NCBI GenBank assembly: GCA_008360975.2
Contig: CM039184.1
Span: forward strand, 50,372,797 to 50,436,796
Origin: Lichenostomus cassidix
Taxonomy: Eukaryota; Chordata; Aves; Passeriformes; Meliphagidae
DNA length: 64,000 nucleotides
Direction of reading: 5' to 3'
Shown here: positions 36,984-50,364 of the stretch, one piece after another
How the letters are laid out: each line of letters opens with the position of its first letter
How positions within the stretch are numbered: the first letter of the stretch is position 1
Translations under genes and position numbers: made by a program
The notes under the pieces: generated by a model
What the model was told of the DNA's origin: nothing
Databases searched by the model: none
Seen by the model: only the letters and a program-made list of their open reading frames with translations

Positions 36984-39291
36984 AAAGAGCTGTTAGAATA
37001 TTTTGACAGCGGAGCAGCAAGGGGGAAACAAATTAGAAAATAATCATGAGGCTGCGTGAGCAGTAAAAGGTGTTGTGTCTGTCATGAATGGCAGATGATG
37101 CTTAAAGAAGTTGCATGGTTTCTCTGTGCTTAGAAAAAAGTACCTGCAAAGAGAGCAGAAAATTGCAGAAAGGTCTGTGCAAGAAATCCTCTGAGCATAG
37201 ATTTTAAGGACAATGAGGCACAATTTGCCACGCTTGTTTTTCTTTACTCCAACCTTTCTTTTTCTCTCCAGTTTGAAAAGGACTTAAAACTTCTGAAAAC
37301 AAGGGGATTGAGCAAGTCTATTTCCTTTCCTGCTGACCTCTGTTCTTTTAAAGTCTCTGTCATACTATCAGTGTGACAATATCCAAGCATGGTTATACAG
37401 TGAATGTTACTAGATGTATTTTTACCACACATTTGACAACTTAATTTCTTTGGGTTGCTCATTCCTGTCCACATGATAGGAATTTTCACTCACTCAGAGA
37501 GTGGTGTGAGCTAATTTAGCAGGGGTGAAGTAACAGAAATCTTCAGTGCTTCTGGGGCATAGGAGGCCATAGGGAGAGAGAAATCCAAATGAGCAACTGC
37601 TACAATCAAAGAAGAGGTATCAGGTGCCCCTCGTGGGATTCAGTCTTTCACACCTGTAGGAAGTGCCCACATGACAGCAGGGTACCATCAGGGTGAGAGC
37701 ATGAATGAACCTTTCTGCATGACAGTAGTAAATAAATAGTTTTACTGTATTTTTCTATTGTGAACAGATAATTTACATAAAGGTAAATATCCCTGGTCAG
37801 TGTGTTGTTTTTTGTTTCTCCGAACGGATTTGCGTGTACATGCATCACCAAATACTTAAGTAGTTTGGAAGAATGCCACACTGACAGCATTCATGATTTT
37901 CTGTCTGGAGTTCTTTTGTGTTTCTATCCTTTCTGTTCCAATCTTTGTTATGCCTGTGCATATAGAAGCCTTATGATATGCTGAGGCAGAAAATTCTCAG
38001 CCTCATCCCATCCTAATCCCCCATTACTGCATCTGAAAAAAAATCACACTTTGTTTAATCACCAGATGGAGACAGCCTGTGCATGAGCTCTCCTGTGCGG
38101 TTCAGAATTCATTCTTTATGGGAAAGTGAAATCAGTAACTATCTGAAAGGTAATTTATTCTGCATTAAACCTAGGATTTAAAAAAAAAAATAGTAATTTT
38201 GTAAATTACTTGCACTATATTTTCAGGTTGTAGGGAAAGAGTATGGATCCTTTACCCTTAGTCTGAAGCTTTTCTGTTTGCACTTTGCTTCCTAAGCACA
38301 TTATATTTAAAAGAAACGTTAAATCTTTTTCTAGCTAAAGAGACATCTCTTGGATTACAGAGGGGAAAAAAAATTTAAAAAATCTATCTGTCTATCAAAA
38401 ATAACATTTATTTCAATTATGCTTTTCCTGTCCTCTCCAGAACTCTCAGTCTCTAGTGAGCAGACATGAAAATTCCGTCAAAATTTGAAATGAACTTTTG
38501 AACCAGCAATGCTGAAAATTAATAAAACACCTCTGTCCTCTCTGGCTGATGCAATAAATGATATAATGCCAGTAAAAAGAGATGGTTTTGCAGAGTGATT
38601 TTGAGTTGGAAAGATTGCACTGCACCACCAAACACACCGTAGTTCGGGTGATCCTATTAAGAAGTGGAAGAATGAATGGAGACATTTGTTAAACCAATAT
38701 ACACACAGGAAGATGAAATAATGCAGTATTGCTTTCACAGGGTAACCTTATTTTGTTTTTAATCATGCTGGTATGTTCCTAGGGTAGGCTCAATTATTTT
38801 ACTAATATGATAACAAGAGTTCTGTTTCCCTGTAATAATTTTAAATGGTTTTTGTGTAAAAGTTTATATGTATAGTATTATATACAGTGTGTAATTTCCT
38901 GAGTAATTATTTTCTTCGTTTACCAATTTTTAACTGAAAGTAACTGAAAGCTTTTTAATTTATTATTGTTCTTTTCTGTAAGGCCATGTTAACTATATTT
39001 TTCCATAGAGCTTGCCCAACTGGAAAGTTTTGTTTAATTTTATTCTACATTTGTCCAGGCCTATTCCAGATTAACAGAAGATAAAAAGCAAGCATCTTTC
39101 TCAGCCTTCTAAAATTTATCAAAATGTCAAACATTAGTTTTGATTTTTAGGATATCAGTGTAATAAAGGTTTGTGTAAGATCTTACAGAGCAAGAAAATG
39201 ATCACTAAAATTAACACTTCTTAGGGTATTATCTTTTTATCTCCAAGTGACTGCAGACATTCTCACACATCTGTTTCCCTTTAGCTTAGGT

Positions 39292-39314
39292 ATTTGTTTG
39301 TTTGTTTGTTTTTT
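39292..39314. repeat. (TTTG)n microsatellite
   Basis: About five TTTG units followed by a T run. Simple sequence. Confidence 0.85.
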
Positions 39315-41815
39315 CAAAAAAGCTACACTTCAGTATTCATGAAAACCTTGGTTAGAGGAGAGGTCAGTCAGATGTGTATTTTTGAAGTCTCTGATCAATA
39401 TTAGAAAATCTAATATAATTTTAAAATATCTCCCATAAATACTCATTTATAAGTCATTGATGATCCATGCATTTTGTCATTCTAGAAACTTGTTCTAGTT
39501 ATCCATATCTGAGATGTTTATGGATATGGATATGGCTGCCATAGATAGAGAACAAGGAAATAAAATAAAAATGGAAATATTTTTTTATTTGTCCTATGCT
39601 GCCAAATTGATGGAAATACCTTATTGATACAATAAATCTCAAACAATAGAAAAGTATCTCCCTGTGCTGGAAACTGTGTTGCTGAAGCACGTTGTTAACT
39701 TCCTTACATCAGTATCTTTACACGTTAACTTTCGCAAGCCTTGTACTTCACTAAGTGTCAAGTGGAGCATTCAGGCGTATTTGAATTTTGACATTTTCTT
39801 CCTTGATATTTTAGTTCCATTAAGGAAAATAAAATTCTGTGCTTTTCATTTAAGCTAATGCACCTTTATTATGCTGAAATAATGTGTCCATTTATCACTA
39901 TTAATTCAACTGTCTTTTTGTGTAAATTGCAAGAAGTATTATTTGTTAGGCTACCTCTTATTCAAACCAAAGTTTGGTATAAATGAGAATTGATCCCAAA
40001 CTTCAGAAGAGTGAATGCAAATTCTGCTTGTTAAACTACATATCAGTGATTTAAAAGATGCTCAGTATTTTATTACAAATTTCAAACTAAGTCGTTTGTT
40101 TCACAGTGATGCAATTTCTTGACAAATTTTATTCCTTGACATGATTTTTAAATGAATTAAATATTCCTAGGCTGGTAAAATAAATTTGTACATCTGTGAT
40201 AATGAATTCAAATAACTATGTAACTATATATCTTGATAACCTTGGAGAGAAAGTATAATATATAAACCTGCATGCTATGTTTCTATGCAAGTCTTAAAAG
40301 GCCATGAGGACAACACTGTTTAATTATTAAAGTATAAAAAAGTTTAATTCAGATATAGAGCTGTACAAGTAAATCAGTCACAATGTGTACTCTGATTGAA
40401 AATAACTTGGGTTATCTATGATCCAATCCCATGTCTAGTGTATCATGATTCATTTGATGGAGTACTACTGCTCTGTGTAAAATACTGAGAAATAATAGGC
40501 AGGTAAAACACTTGAGTTTTGTTATGACTCCTTTAGGGAACAGAAGTAATATTATATGGCAAACTTCCACTTGCATTGTCCAGAAATTCTCATAACCTTT
40601 AAAGTAAAGGAAAAAACCCTGCACCCTATGAAGCAGTTTCCAATATAAAATAATTATAGGTTCGCACATACTATGTGTACAGTTACTTTAGAAGGACAAA
40701 AAGAGAGGCTAAATTCAAGAGATGAATATATGTGTTACAAATTCTAGTTCACAAATGTGTTATATGTTTTTAAAAATTACATGGAGTGAGATAAGGATTT
40801 CACCCTACATAATGGTGATCCAGAAAATCTACATGAGTGACTCTAACTGTAGAGAAGAGTTCTTCCCATCAGAAATATATGTAAGACCTTCCGCCATGAT
40901 TGAATATTTTCCTCACCAGTTCTAGCATCCTTTGGGACCAGAGACTTCCTGCACCCTTCTTGTTCAGGTTCTGCTTCCATGTAGGGTAAAAGAAAGGGAG
41001 ATAAAAGAAAACAAAAAGGAAGAGTATGTGTAATACTGCCGTTTACTCATTTCAGTATTCATCTGAAGGTGGGAGTTTAACTGAAGTCCCGAGTTACTGA
41101 CATTAATGTTTTTTTTTAACAGCAATATAATGAAAAGTGCACAAGTGATTTTTAATCAGGATGAAAGTTCTCAATATAATTCAGGTTTTGTTTATGGTTT
41201 AGGGGGAAAAATGCTGCAGTTTCCATGATCTCTTCCTATGAGTGTGTTTTAAATTGGGAGGTTTTTTTGTGTGCGTAAGAGACACTCCAGGTCTTTTGAC
41301 TTGCTTGCTAAACATTCTTTCTGGGTCACTGGCTTTTCTGTTTTTAGTCTTAAATGTATCATTCAACAAGCCTGTGCTTAGAACTTCACTTCAAAGATGG
41401 GGTGAACTGTTAGAGACTGAACTTGTAATTCTTCAAAATACATGAATCAATAAGATCTTTAACAAAATAAGCCCCCATGAAGAACACCCTGAATAATACA
41501 ATAGGGCAAATTCAAGTCTGTGTGTCTTTCATTCTGTCTGCTACTTCTTTGCTAACAATACACAACCAACTGGAATCAGACACCCTCTGAAAAATCATTC
41601 TCCACCAAAACAACCTGAAACATTTCAAAAGGTTGGATTTGTCAACATTATTGGTTTCTGTGCCTGAATATAATTTAAATGGGAATGAAAGATTATAATT
41701 TACTGATACAAAATCCTGGAAAACAAAAAGACAAAAAAAGTCAAAAGACAAGAATTCGAGGGCAGCATTTCCTCTCCACATGTGTGCAACAAGAGTCATA
41801 GTCCTAAAATTTTAC

Positions 41816-41957
41816 AGGGTCACAGGATAGTCTGAGTTGGAAGGGACCCACATGGAATCCAACTCTCAAGTAAATAGCCCATATGAGGATCAAAACTGAA
41901 ACCTTGGTGTTTTTAGCATCATGCTCCAGACAAGGTAATCTCAGTGGTTATAGTGGC
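41816..41957 (-). mobile_element. TguSINE1-type SINE, minus strand
   Basis: The plus strand starts with the reverse complement of the CR1-like tail (CACAGGATAGTCTGAGTTGG then AAGGGACCCACA). It continues into the reverse complement of the tRNA-Ile-like head (GCCCATATGAGGATCAA, ACCTTGGTGTTTTTAGCA, CATGCTCCAGACAAGG). The order and joining point are the same as in the plus-strand copy at 31.6 kb. Box B and box A are both mutated, so this copy is old and unlikely to be transcribed by Pol III. Confidence 0.87.
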
Positions 41958-43834
41958 CTTTCAGATACTGTGTGCCTATTATGACTTTCTTGGCAGCAAT
42001 ATTACAATATTCCTGTGTTGCTCATCAACTGGTTTTTAGTGTAAGGACTGAGCAAGCTTGTTTTATTAGAATAGAACAAAGAGATTCCATCAATCAAGTA
42101 CATATTGCTTTCAGGGAATTTGTATAAAGTGAAATCATACCAAAGACAAAATCTATGTTGCAATTCATCACATTTGTTTAGATTCTGATGACTAATATCT
42201 TAGTGCCATAGTTACTTTCTGTACAGTAACAACCTTAATGGGATTCTAGAATGATTCATTTGTAACAGGAAAGAAAAACATATTCAGTGTATCAGATGGT
42301 ATAGGTCAATGTTGCAAAATACTCTGCCTAAAAGATGTATTGATTTGTGAGGTTATTATTGCAGTTCATCTGAATTGTTTTACCAGTGGAGACCATGAAC
42401 TTTTCTGTATGGTTAAAATTATAGATGTTGTCCACTGTTTTCATCTTTGAAACGTCCATCAGCAAAATATTTTTCAGCATAGTCTATAAAGGGTGAGATG
42501 CAGATGAAGAGAATAGCATCATGAGGATCGCTGTTCCACTCAAGGCTTCCAGGAAATGTTTTGTAATGATACAGATTTGATAAATTTGATTACCTTTCCT
42601 TCCCTGTTAAGGATGTAGTGTTGTTTGGGTATCAGTATTTTTGAGAGGATCAGTATTTTAATTTCCATATTCTTAAGTCAACAGATGCTTCCAAAATATG
42701 CTAGGTCCTGTTTTGAAGATAACAGAAGAATGGCTTAAAAATTAATTCCCTGTGAATTTGTCCAACTGGGCTTCTGAGCTATATTTGAAAAATAAAACTT
42801 CACATTTAAATGACCTGGTGACCTTGGGAATTAGACAGTTAATACTTGAACAGTTGTAGTGCCTTTTCATTCATGTATTAATACACTGATATAAGATGGA
42901 GGAAGTAGATTCTTTGTATTTCTGCTTGACAGAAAGAGTTGAACTTCAGTGTTCTGTACTTGTTTGTTAATTTATAAAAGGTTGTCAATCCTTCAAATTC
43001 TCACTTGGATTTTTCTACCCAGTAGGAAATGAAAAGGTAGTGCAATCAATATTCTAAGATTGCTTTCTTTCCCTCTTTTCCTTGAGAAGTACCCTTCAGT
43101 CTTCTTACCTATAATCAGCAGTAGCTGTGCCACAGCTCCTTAACGGTGCCACTCACACTTTAACAGTGAGGATCCAGTGGAGGAAGCTGAAGTGTACTTG
43201 AAGCATCCCAGTCAGCACTCCTATGAGCTACCTGCACAAACCTGGGCAAAGCATGGGTGTAAATGTATTGGTTATTGTCTTTAAATCTGCTACCTGCTAA
43301 TGCCCATATCTTATAATTGAGAAGCTCCAAATAATCATTCCCTGCCTACAGTTTTCAGAGCCGTGGAACATGATGGACAAAACTGAGCACAAATATAGGT
43401 CCCTGGTAGCACTTTAGGTACCAGGTTGACCTTCTGACTGTCAGGCAGCTCTCCATGAGGGTATGGATCTCATATTTGTCTTTTCAAAGCTACCAGCATA
43501 ATTTATACATTCCATAATTTGAGTATTCAAAGTGCATCTTTATTCTGATTTTGAGCTGTCTGAATCTAATATGACTTTAAAGTCCTTTTTGCATCTCTGC
43601 GTAAAAAAGAGTATTAAAGGTGAAGTGAGTCAGTGGAATGGTGATATTTTCCATTTCTTTCTTAATATTGTGTAAAATTCATTAACTGTGTCTTGTGTCA
43701 TTCTAGTTGCTTCTGTTTTGACACATGAAAAACAGATATTGGAGAATTTATTATTGGCTTCTCCAGCCTTCCTTCGGTTATTACTAAATTGTTGCTCCTC
43801 TGTGTATGGGCTTTATATGACCAGGATTTAGTGG
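41958..43834. other. AT-rich unique sequence, no gene seen
   Basis: No supported gene. The stretch 43100-43260 is somewhat richer in GC but has no readable exon. Confidence 0.5.
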
Positions 43835-44149
43835 TCAGGGGCTACAGGGGCATCTTCCGTGAGAAGGTGCCAGAAGCTTCTTCCATGTCCAGCGAGCCAA
43901 TGCCAGATGGTTTTAAGATGGATGTGCTGCTGGCCAGGGCTGAGCCAATCAGAAATGGTTGTAACACCCCAGTGATAACATATTTAAGAAGGAAAGTTGT
44001 TGTGCAGATGTAATTGCAGCCAGAGAAGAGCAGGGTGAGAATATTTGAGAGAAACACCTCTGCAGACACCAAGGTGAGTGGAGAAGGAGGGGCAGGAGGT
44101 GCTCCAGGCACCAGAGTTGAGATTCCCTTGCAGCCCATGGTGAAGACCA
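43835..44149 (+). repeat. Interspersed-repeat-like block, probably ERV-derived
   Basis: GC rises sharply against both flanks. The segment has GAGAAGGTGCCAGAAGCTTC, a TATA-like ATATTTAAGAAGG (near 43979), and GTGAGAATATTTGAGAGAAA followed by AACACCTCTGCAGACACC. I believe I recognise this text from a family repeated in passerine genomes and tied to LTR elements, but cannot confirm it. A 102-codon frame on the minus strand crosses it and is probably incidental. Confidence 0.45.
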
Positions 44150-44444
44150 ATGACTAATCAGTTGCTGTAAATTTCTGACTTTTTAAGACTGGGGAAATCA
44201 AGTTGAATATCCAATATGGGTGGCAGTATTTAATGATTTTGTCAGTTCTTTCTCTGAATTAAGTTAACAATTATGCAAGCAGAGATGGCCTATTCCAGTG
44301 AGGTGACTGAAAGAACTCTGATAATTTAGGTAATTTATTAATATATTTTCTTTATTGTTTCTCAATCATGTTTGAGGTGTCAGATAACCTACCACTAAGT
44401 CAGCCATAAAAGAAATCAATGAATGGAGAGAATAACAAGAAGTC
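44150..44444. other. AT-rich spacer
   Basis: Nothing recognised between the two GC-richer blocks. Confidence 0.4.
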
Positions 44445-45140
44445 TATTCTGTGCTTGATATTACAAGGATGCTCACAGACACACACAGGATGATGACACA
44501 GGCTGCCACAGACAAGGAGCTGCCTTCAGCATCACCTGTATGCAGGACTGGCATGAACACTCTTACAGAGACAATCTCAGAGATAACACAGAGGCTGAAT
44601 CTCAGTACTGACAGCACACACCCAACACACTCTTGTGTCACACAAACGTGCACATCAGTGCATCCCTGGAGTACTGACATGGCCCCTTCTGTCCAACCCA
44701 CAGCCCTGACCAGATCACAGCCTACAGCTCCCACCTGGCTCCAGCTGCTGATCCCAGATCCAGTCACTCTGGTCCTGCCAGTAGCTGGCACCTTGTCCTG
44801 CAGCAATCACACACACACAGAGCAGAGGGATTACACAGAGATAGTCAAGAAGAGATTTTCTATCAAGACAGGACAGACTGTGGTGAGGAGGTGCAGGTCT
44901 CAGTGAGACAAGCACCCTGACCAGCTCTGTTTTACAAGTGACTAACCTCTTTCAAACCACTGTGTCCATTCCCACTTTCTTCCTCCCTGTAGCCCTTGCA
45001 GTGCACATTCCATCATCAGTTTGCATAACTCCAAGACCTCTGGCAAGATCCTGGACCCTCAGGTTTGCATGCTTATCAGCAGGAAGTGCCTGGTTTTCCT
45101 GCAGATTCTTGGTAGCCCATCAATTAATGTGACTTGATCA
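44445..45140. repeat. GC- and CA-rich block of unclear origin, possibly LTR-like
   Basis: A sharply bounded block of about 700 bp is rich in ACAC, CACAG and CCC, in contrast with AT-rich surroundings. It carries a 151-codon plus-strand frame (44451-44906) and a 120-codon minus-strand frame (44444-44806), both of low complexity and dominated by Thr/Ser or Val/Ser, which resemble no known protein. Near 44840-44890 the text CAAGAAGAGATTTTC is followed by GACAGGACAGACTG. No terminal repeats or target duplications could be found. It may be part of the same insertion as 43835-44149. Confidence 0.35.
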
Positions 45141-48100
45141 CATTTGTTTTGGATCATTGTCTCATTCATGTTTGTCTGTCAGGTTTGTGTCACCATATAT
45201 TTTGTTTATGGCTTTTCTCTTTTCCTTAGTATCCCATTTGGTGACATCTTAGATCAGGTAAAATAGAAATAATAATGATTTCTCTGTACCGTCATCAATT
45301 AGTTTGACTTGACCAGGTTTGTTTCTCCTTATTGCCTACCTTATCATTTGTCAGTAAGGCTGTGTCTCTGTGTTTACAGCTTCCCTCTTTTCTTATACCT
45401 TATTCCTTTTTGTTGCAGACCACAGACTATTACTCTTCTTTTTTAAGTTGACCAGCAAAACACTGAAAGCTTATACTTTTTTTTTTTTTCTGTCTATTTC
45501 AAGCACTCTGTGTAATTGGGTGTCATTCTGGAAATGGTTAGTTTCAGTTGATCATTGAGAAATTCCCCTCTACTGATCAATCATTAGATACAGAAAGAAG
45601 CTCTTCCAAATCAATTGACGAATCTGGACTGAAGATTTCAATTTATTTGTGTCTCTCATTGTCTCAAAACCTTGATTCTGTTTCTTTCCTGTAATGTAGT
45701 TTTCTGCAGAATTGCACAAGGTTTCAAAACTAGATGTGGCCCTATCCCCAGGTCAATCTTAACACTTTCTGGCATGGACTTATTCTGCCTATAGAAACCT
45801 TGAAAAGGGTTATGGTTTGTTAAAGAGGAGGGAGAGGTGGAAGGAAACCAAGCATATTTCATTTTCTGCACACAAAAAAAAAAAGTTGCAGGAAATTTCA
45901 ACAAGAACATATTCTGTGTTTATACATACATATATAGTGGTTTTTCAGCCTTTGATAGGAGACTCAGTCTAAAACTAACTATGTAGCCTAATTGCAAACA
46001 TAAATAAGTACACATGCTTAAAGAGGACTGCAAGAATACATTTGTGTTTACAAGCGTATAAAATTTATGGGGTATAGACTAGCTTTAGAACATTATTACC
46101 CTTCTAACAATGAGGTCATACAGATAGAGCATTATTAATGTATAAAACTGAGAACTATGTCAAGAGAGTTGTTGGAAAATATTTACTGAAATGTAATATT
46201 TCACTCACTCATCTGTTTCAGCAGCACTCCTTTCTTGCTTTTTATGCTTGATTTAACTGATCAATACTGAATTATAACAACATGAACATTCACTCTATCT
46301 TTGTCGTATGTTGATGGTGGCTAAATCTTGCACTGCTTCCCAAAATCTGCCTTTTATTTTTCTTGAACGCCAATCAGGAAATGGAAAATTGCTGTGAAAG
46401 CCATATATCTTCAATCACAATTACTGACGACCACTTGGATATCTCCTAGCAACTGTAAATGCTCAGCCTAAGTTTTCAGACCAGAGAAATCTTAGACAGG
46501 TTTCAAATATTGAATGCCTGAAGGAGTAATAATTTTCCTGCAGGTATTTTTGTGAGAGAAGGAAGCAGCACTAACTAAAATACAAGTATGCAAAGGTATC
46601 AAAATTTTTTGCTTTTGGTGTCAGACAATTAGCAACGCTCCTTGTATTAGGTGAGAATCCCATATATAAAATTCTATCAAATCCAAATGAGATACATAAT
46701 TCAAGTGTGGTGAGCTCTATAACATTGTATTCCTCTAACACATCCTTTATCCTGTGTTTTTGCAGAGAATTGAAAATTTCCTAACTTAATACTGGGGAGC
46801 TGAGCATGACCAGAATCTTAAACAAATATTTGTTTGCTTCTGTTCTTCGAAAATAGAATATAATTATATCTCCAAATGCTGCAAGTTTCCATCCTGTTTG
46901 TTTTTCATCTTGCAGTGTTAATAACATTCTGCTGATCAAATTCACGTACAATTATTTTGAAAGCCCCTGATGTTTTTTCCTTTGTTTTTTTTGTAAACAG
47001 ATTATAAATGCTTATCTTTTTAATACATGAGGGAAGAATACCTCTCAAATGCAAAAATATTCATTATAGAGAAAAAATACAGATATCCTTTCTAGATGCA
47101 TTTTTTCTTTTGAATCTCTGTGGCGTTTGGCAACTTTCTACATAAAATGGGGATCCTTCACTGCATTTTTCCTTTTTTATTTGAAAGAATTGAAAGAGGT
47201 TAAGACAAAAGGATGGATAAGATTCAATGCCCCACAACTTGTTTGTTAACATTATAGCATAACATGTCCTTTATTCTTCAAGCTTTTATTTTGTCTTGGA
47301 TGTTTTTGGCAAAGTACTTCGTTACCTGAACATAACTATGCCAAGAGATGCTTGTTTATTTTTAATAACTTTAAAACTACTTTAAGCATTATTCTTTTAA
47401 ATTTAACTTCTGAATATCTGACACCTTGCAGTGGCACCTTTGAACCTCCAATTTTACTAAAATTGCTAAACATCAAATTGCTAAAAAGATATGATTGATA
47501 AGCCTAACATAATGGGATGAACTTATTTCCATGAAAATACTCTGCGCTGTTACCACTCCCTCGCTCACCACAATATTCTTCATATACTGAAGCATATGTG
47601 TGGTGTTTTTTAAGGGTACACATGGATTTTATGATGGTATGGTGAAGACATTTTATTGTAAAAATTTAGAGTTTTTAAACTGTTAGTTTGTTATGATTTT
47701 ATATATTTGTGAGGTACAACAAATGTGCTTAACTAACTACCATAGACTACAATAAGGCATTAAGTGTAACCAATCACCAGCCCCACAGTGTGAGCACTTA
47801 TGGGTTCTAATAATTGTTTTACAATTATGTAACTTGTTTTTCACCTTTAGTTTAGCTGAGTCATTCCCAGAATGCTTTTCTAGTTAGCTAAATAACAGAA
47901 GTGAGCAAGGATTTTGCAAGGGCAACAAGACCTTCACTTTGCAAGGCCTTTTTGCTCCACAGCACGTGTAGTTGTTAAGGTACACAGGCAGGTGGGCAGC
48001 TTTGAAAGGGGAGAGTGCACAAACTGGACATTCCCTAGCACAAGGTACAAAGCAAAATAAAGAAAGCTTGAAAGAAGCACTGTTGTATAACAATGAATTT

Positions 48101-50198
48101 TAAGTTCGGGGTAGAAACAAGTGTACAAACCTGTTGCAGGGTTTTAAAAAGCACAAAGTGATGGGTCTAGGATGTTTTGTTTATATGGGGGAAGAAACTA
48201 ATTTGAAACAGGCAAAAATTATTTGATTAAATTGGGCTAATATTGATATTATAATGAATGAGCCATAGAGATAACATGGTAAATGAAAACAAGAGCCTCA
48301 AGAAGATAACATTTCATCAATAAGCCGTTAGGGTTGCTGAACAGTCTATAATAGCAATTAATAATCCTTCTTAAGCAATTAAGGATGTGCTTCGGAGAAA
48401 AATCACTGGCATCTAAACAATATCCAAAAGCTTTTACCTGTACTGTGGAATTATACCACTTTTTTTTTCCCTGAGACACTGAATGTGGCTATTTCAAAGG
48501 ATGATGAAACTCGTAAAGCTAAGTTGTAAAAGAAAACTTTATTTTTGTTCGAGTTGCAAGGAGACTACATGTCTTCCCTTTAAAGCCCATGATAAAAAAA
48601 AAAAAAAAAAAGAGGAAGCTCTTCAAAGGTATTAAGTGATTCACATTATTGAACTAAACCCTGTGAGCTGCTTAAGCACAGAAGTCTCTGATTGACTTCT
48701 TTTCTTTCCTTCCCACCTCCCAAGAACATGAAGGAGAATAGCAGTGGTGTTAATACAGTCGGTATTCTTTTGCATATATTAAGTAACAACATGTACCATA
48801 GAAGTGAAAAAATTTTGACTTTGAAATATAACCTTCAAGGGAGAGTGCACAGTGCACAGTGGGGAAAGTACCACAGCTCACATTATTCGTTCCCCTCAGG
48901 GATTCTTCCTGGGGGAAAATAACTCGTAAAAGATGTCTGTTATTTTTTCAAGATCCCTGAAAATTCTGAATCACCAGGAAAAGCAAGAAAGAAAGAAAAG
49001 AAAGAAAAAGAAAAATGAGAGAGCTGGAGCATTTAGTTAGGTAATGTACCACTGTGTATAATTCATGTAAATAATTTATAAAACTCAGTTCTTGAAATAT
49101 AGCTGATTTACTCATGTCTGTACTAATAAATTTACTACAGACTATGGTACAGGCTTGAAAAGTGGAGTGTGATTGTTTACCTGCTTTCTAGCAAGGTTTC
49201 AGCCAGTGTCAGTATTTTCTCAGCTGATTACTACTAATTCTGAGCAAGGGATTATTCCTAATTCTTGTTATTCCCCTGTTTTGGGAAGTGGAAAGCTAAG
49301 GCATGAGGAGATCAGTATCATTTGTGCCTGTGCACAGAGAAAGTGACATAAAAATTATTTCTGGAGAAATAGAAAATCAGCAGTACTTTGGGGTGTTTCA
49401 TGAGAAATTGAGCATTAAGAAAGAAATCAGATGTGGCTCCTTCTCATAAAATGATTATTTTAATTTTGTTACAGTATGGACTGGGTATCCAAATAGGACT
49501 GATCTTTGCAAGTGAAAAGTAGTGTTCCCTTTGAAGTAGGCAATTGGGTCTGGTACCATGGAATTAACTAGACATTTTTAATCTTATTTCTCAAATATGT
49601 ACAAGTCGCTTTCCTCAGTACAGAAGAAGAGGACTTGTAGCATATTCAGAATTCATTATGACTGCAAGAACAGTAGTTTAGTACTTGGAAAAAAACTTCT
49701 TGTTTCCAAGCCTTTTGTTGTAACAAGAAAACTCAATTAGGAAGGATTGCTCAATTGAATGGTTTATAAACCACTTCAGCTAAACTAAACTAGGTTTAAT
49801 AAGAGTCAGGATTTTGGAATCCATCTCAAAATATAGACAACCAAACAAATAACTGCTTCTCCCAGAGAATAAAGCCAAACCCACCATAAAACCAGTACAG
49901 GAATAAATATTATGCACAATTTTAATGAGATTTCTTAATATTCCTGATTGCCAATTTATTATCATGCTTTCCTGGATATTAATTTGGAAAAAATTGTTTT
50001 GTATGTCTGGGTTGCTCTGTAAGCATAACACTGAATTTAAAGCCCTTTAAATTATTTATTTGTTATATTAAAAAATCATCACACTAAGATAACATTTATG
50101 GGATTTCATCCAAAACTTTCAAAACAGGAAAAAATGACTCGTTATTTCAATTAGTTTGGGATTGCATCAATCCCATTTTTCATCAGAATGGTGTGAAA
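45141..50198. other. AT-rich unique sequence with homopolymers
   Basis: No supported gene. An 18-A run lies at 48594-48611 and a GAAA-rich tract at 48980-49015. Confidence 0.5.
48980..49015 (+). repeat. (GAAA)n purine tract
   Basis: Interrupted AAGAAAGAAA units, simple sequence. Confidence 0.8.
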
Positions 50199-50255
50199 GA
50201 TTAGATTAGATTAGAGCAGATTAGATTAGATTAGGTTGGATTAGGTAGATTAGTT
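50199..50255 (+). repeat. (ATTAG)n pentanucleotide repeat
   Basis: Around ten ATTAG units with interruptions (GAGCAG, GTTGG, GTAG). It is followed at 50266-50295 by a 15-bp unit, TTTTATTAGATTCAT, present twice in tandem. Confidence 0.88.
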
Positions 50256-50344
50256 TGTGGATTATTTTTATTAGATTCATTTTTATTAGATTCATGAGTT
50301 TGTAAGCTTAGGCTGCATTAAACTGGTTCAGGAAAGTAAGAAGA

Positions 50345-50364
50345 AAAAAGTGTTAACACTTTTT
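50345..50364. repeat. Perfect 20-bp palindrome
   Basis: The sequence is exactly self-complementary about a central GTTAAC, with five A at one end and five T at the other. Confidence 0.85.

Larger units (their letters stand above)
35166..41814. other. AT-rich unique sequence, no gene seen
   Basis: No supported gene. It includes a 10-bp-arm hairpin at 36956-36983, a possible conserved segment at 36940-37150 and a TTTG microsatellite at 39292-39314. Confidence 0.5.

Noticed and set aside
44451..44906. 151-codon plus-strand frame taken as a gene
   Set aside because: Low-complexity Thr/Ser-rich translation, overlapped by a 120-codon opposite-strand frame, inside a repeat-like block.
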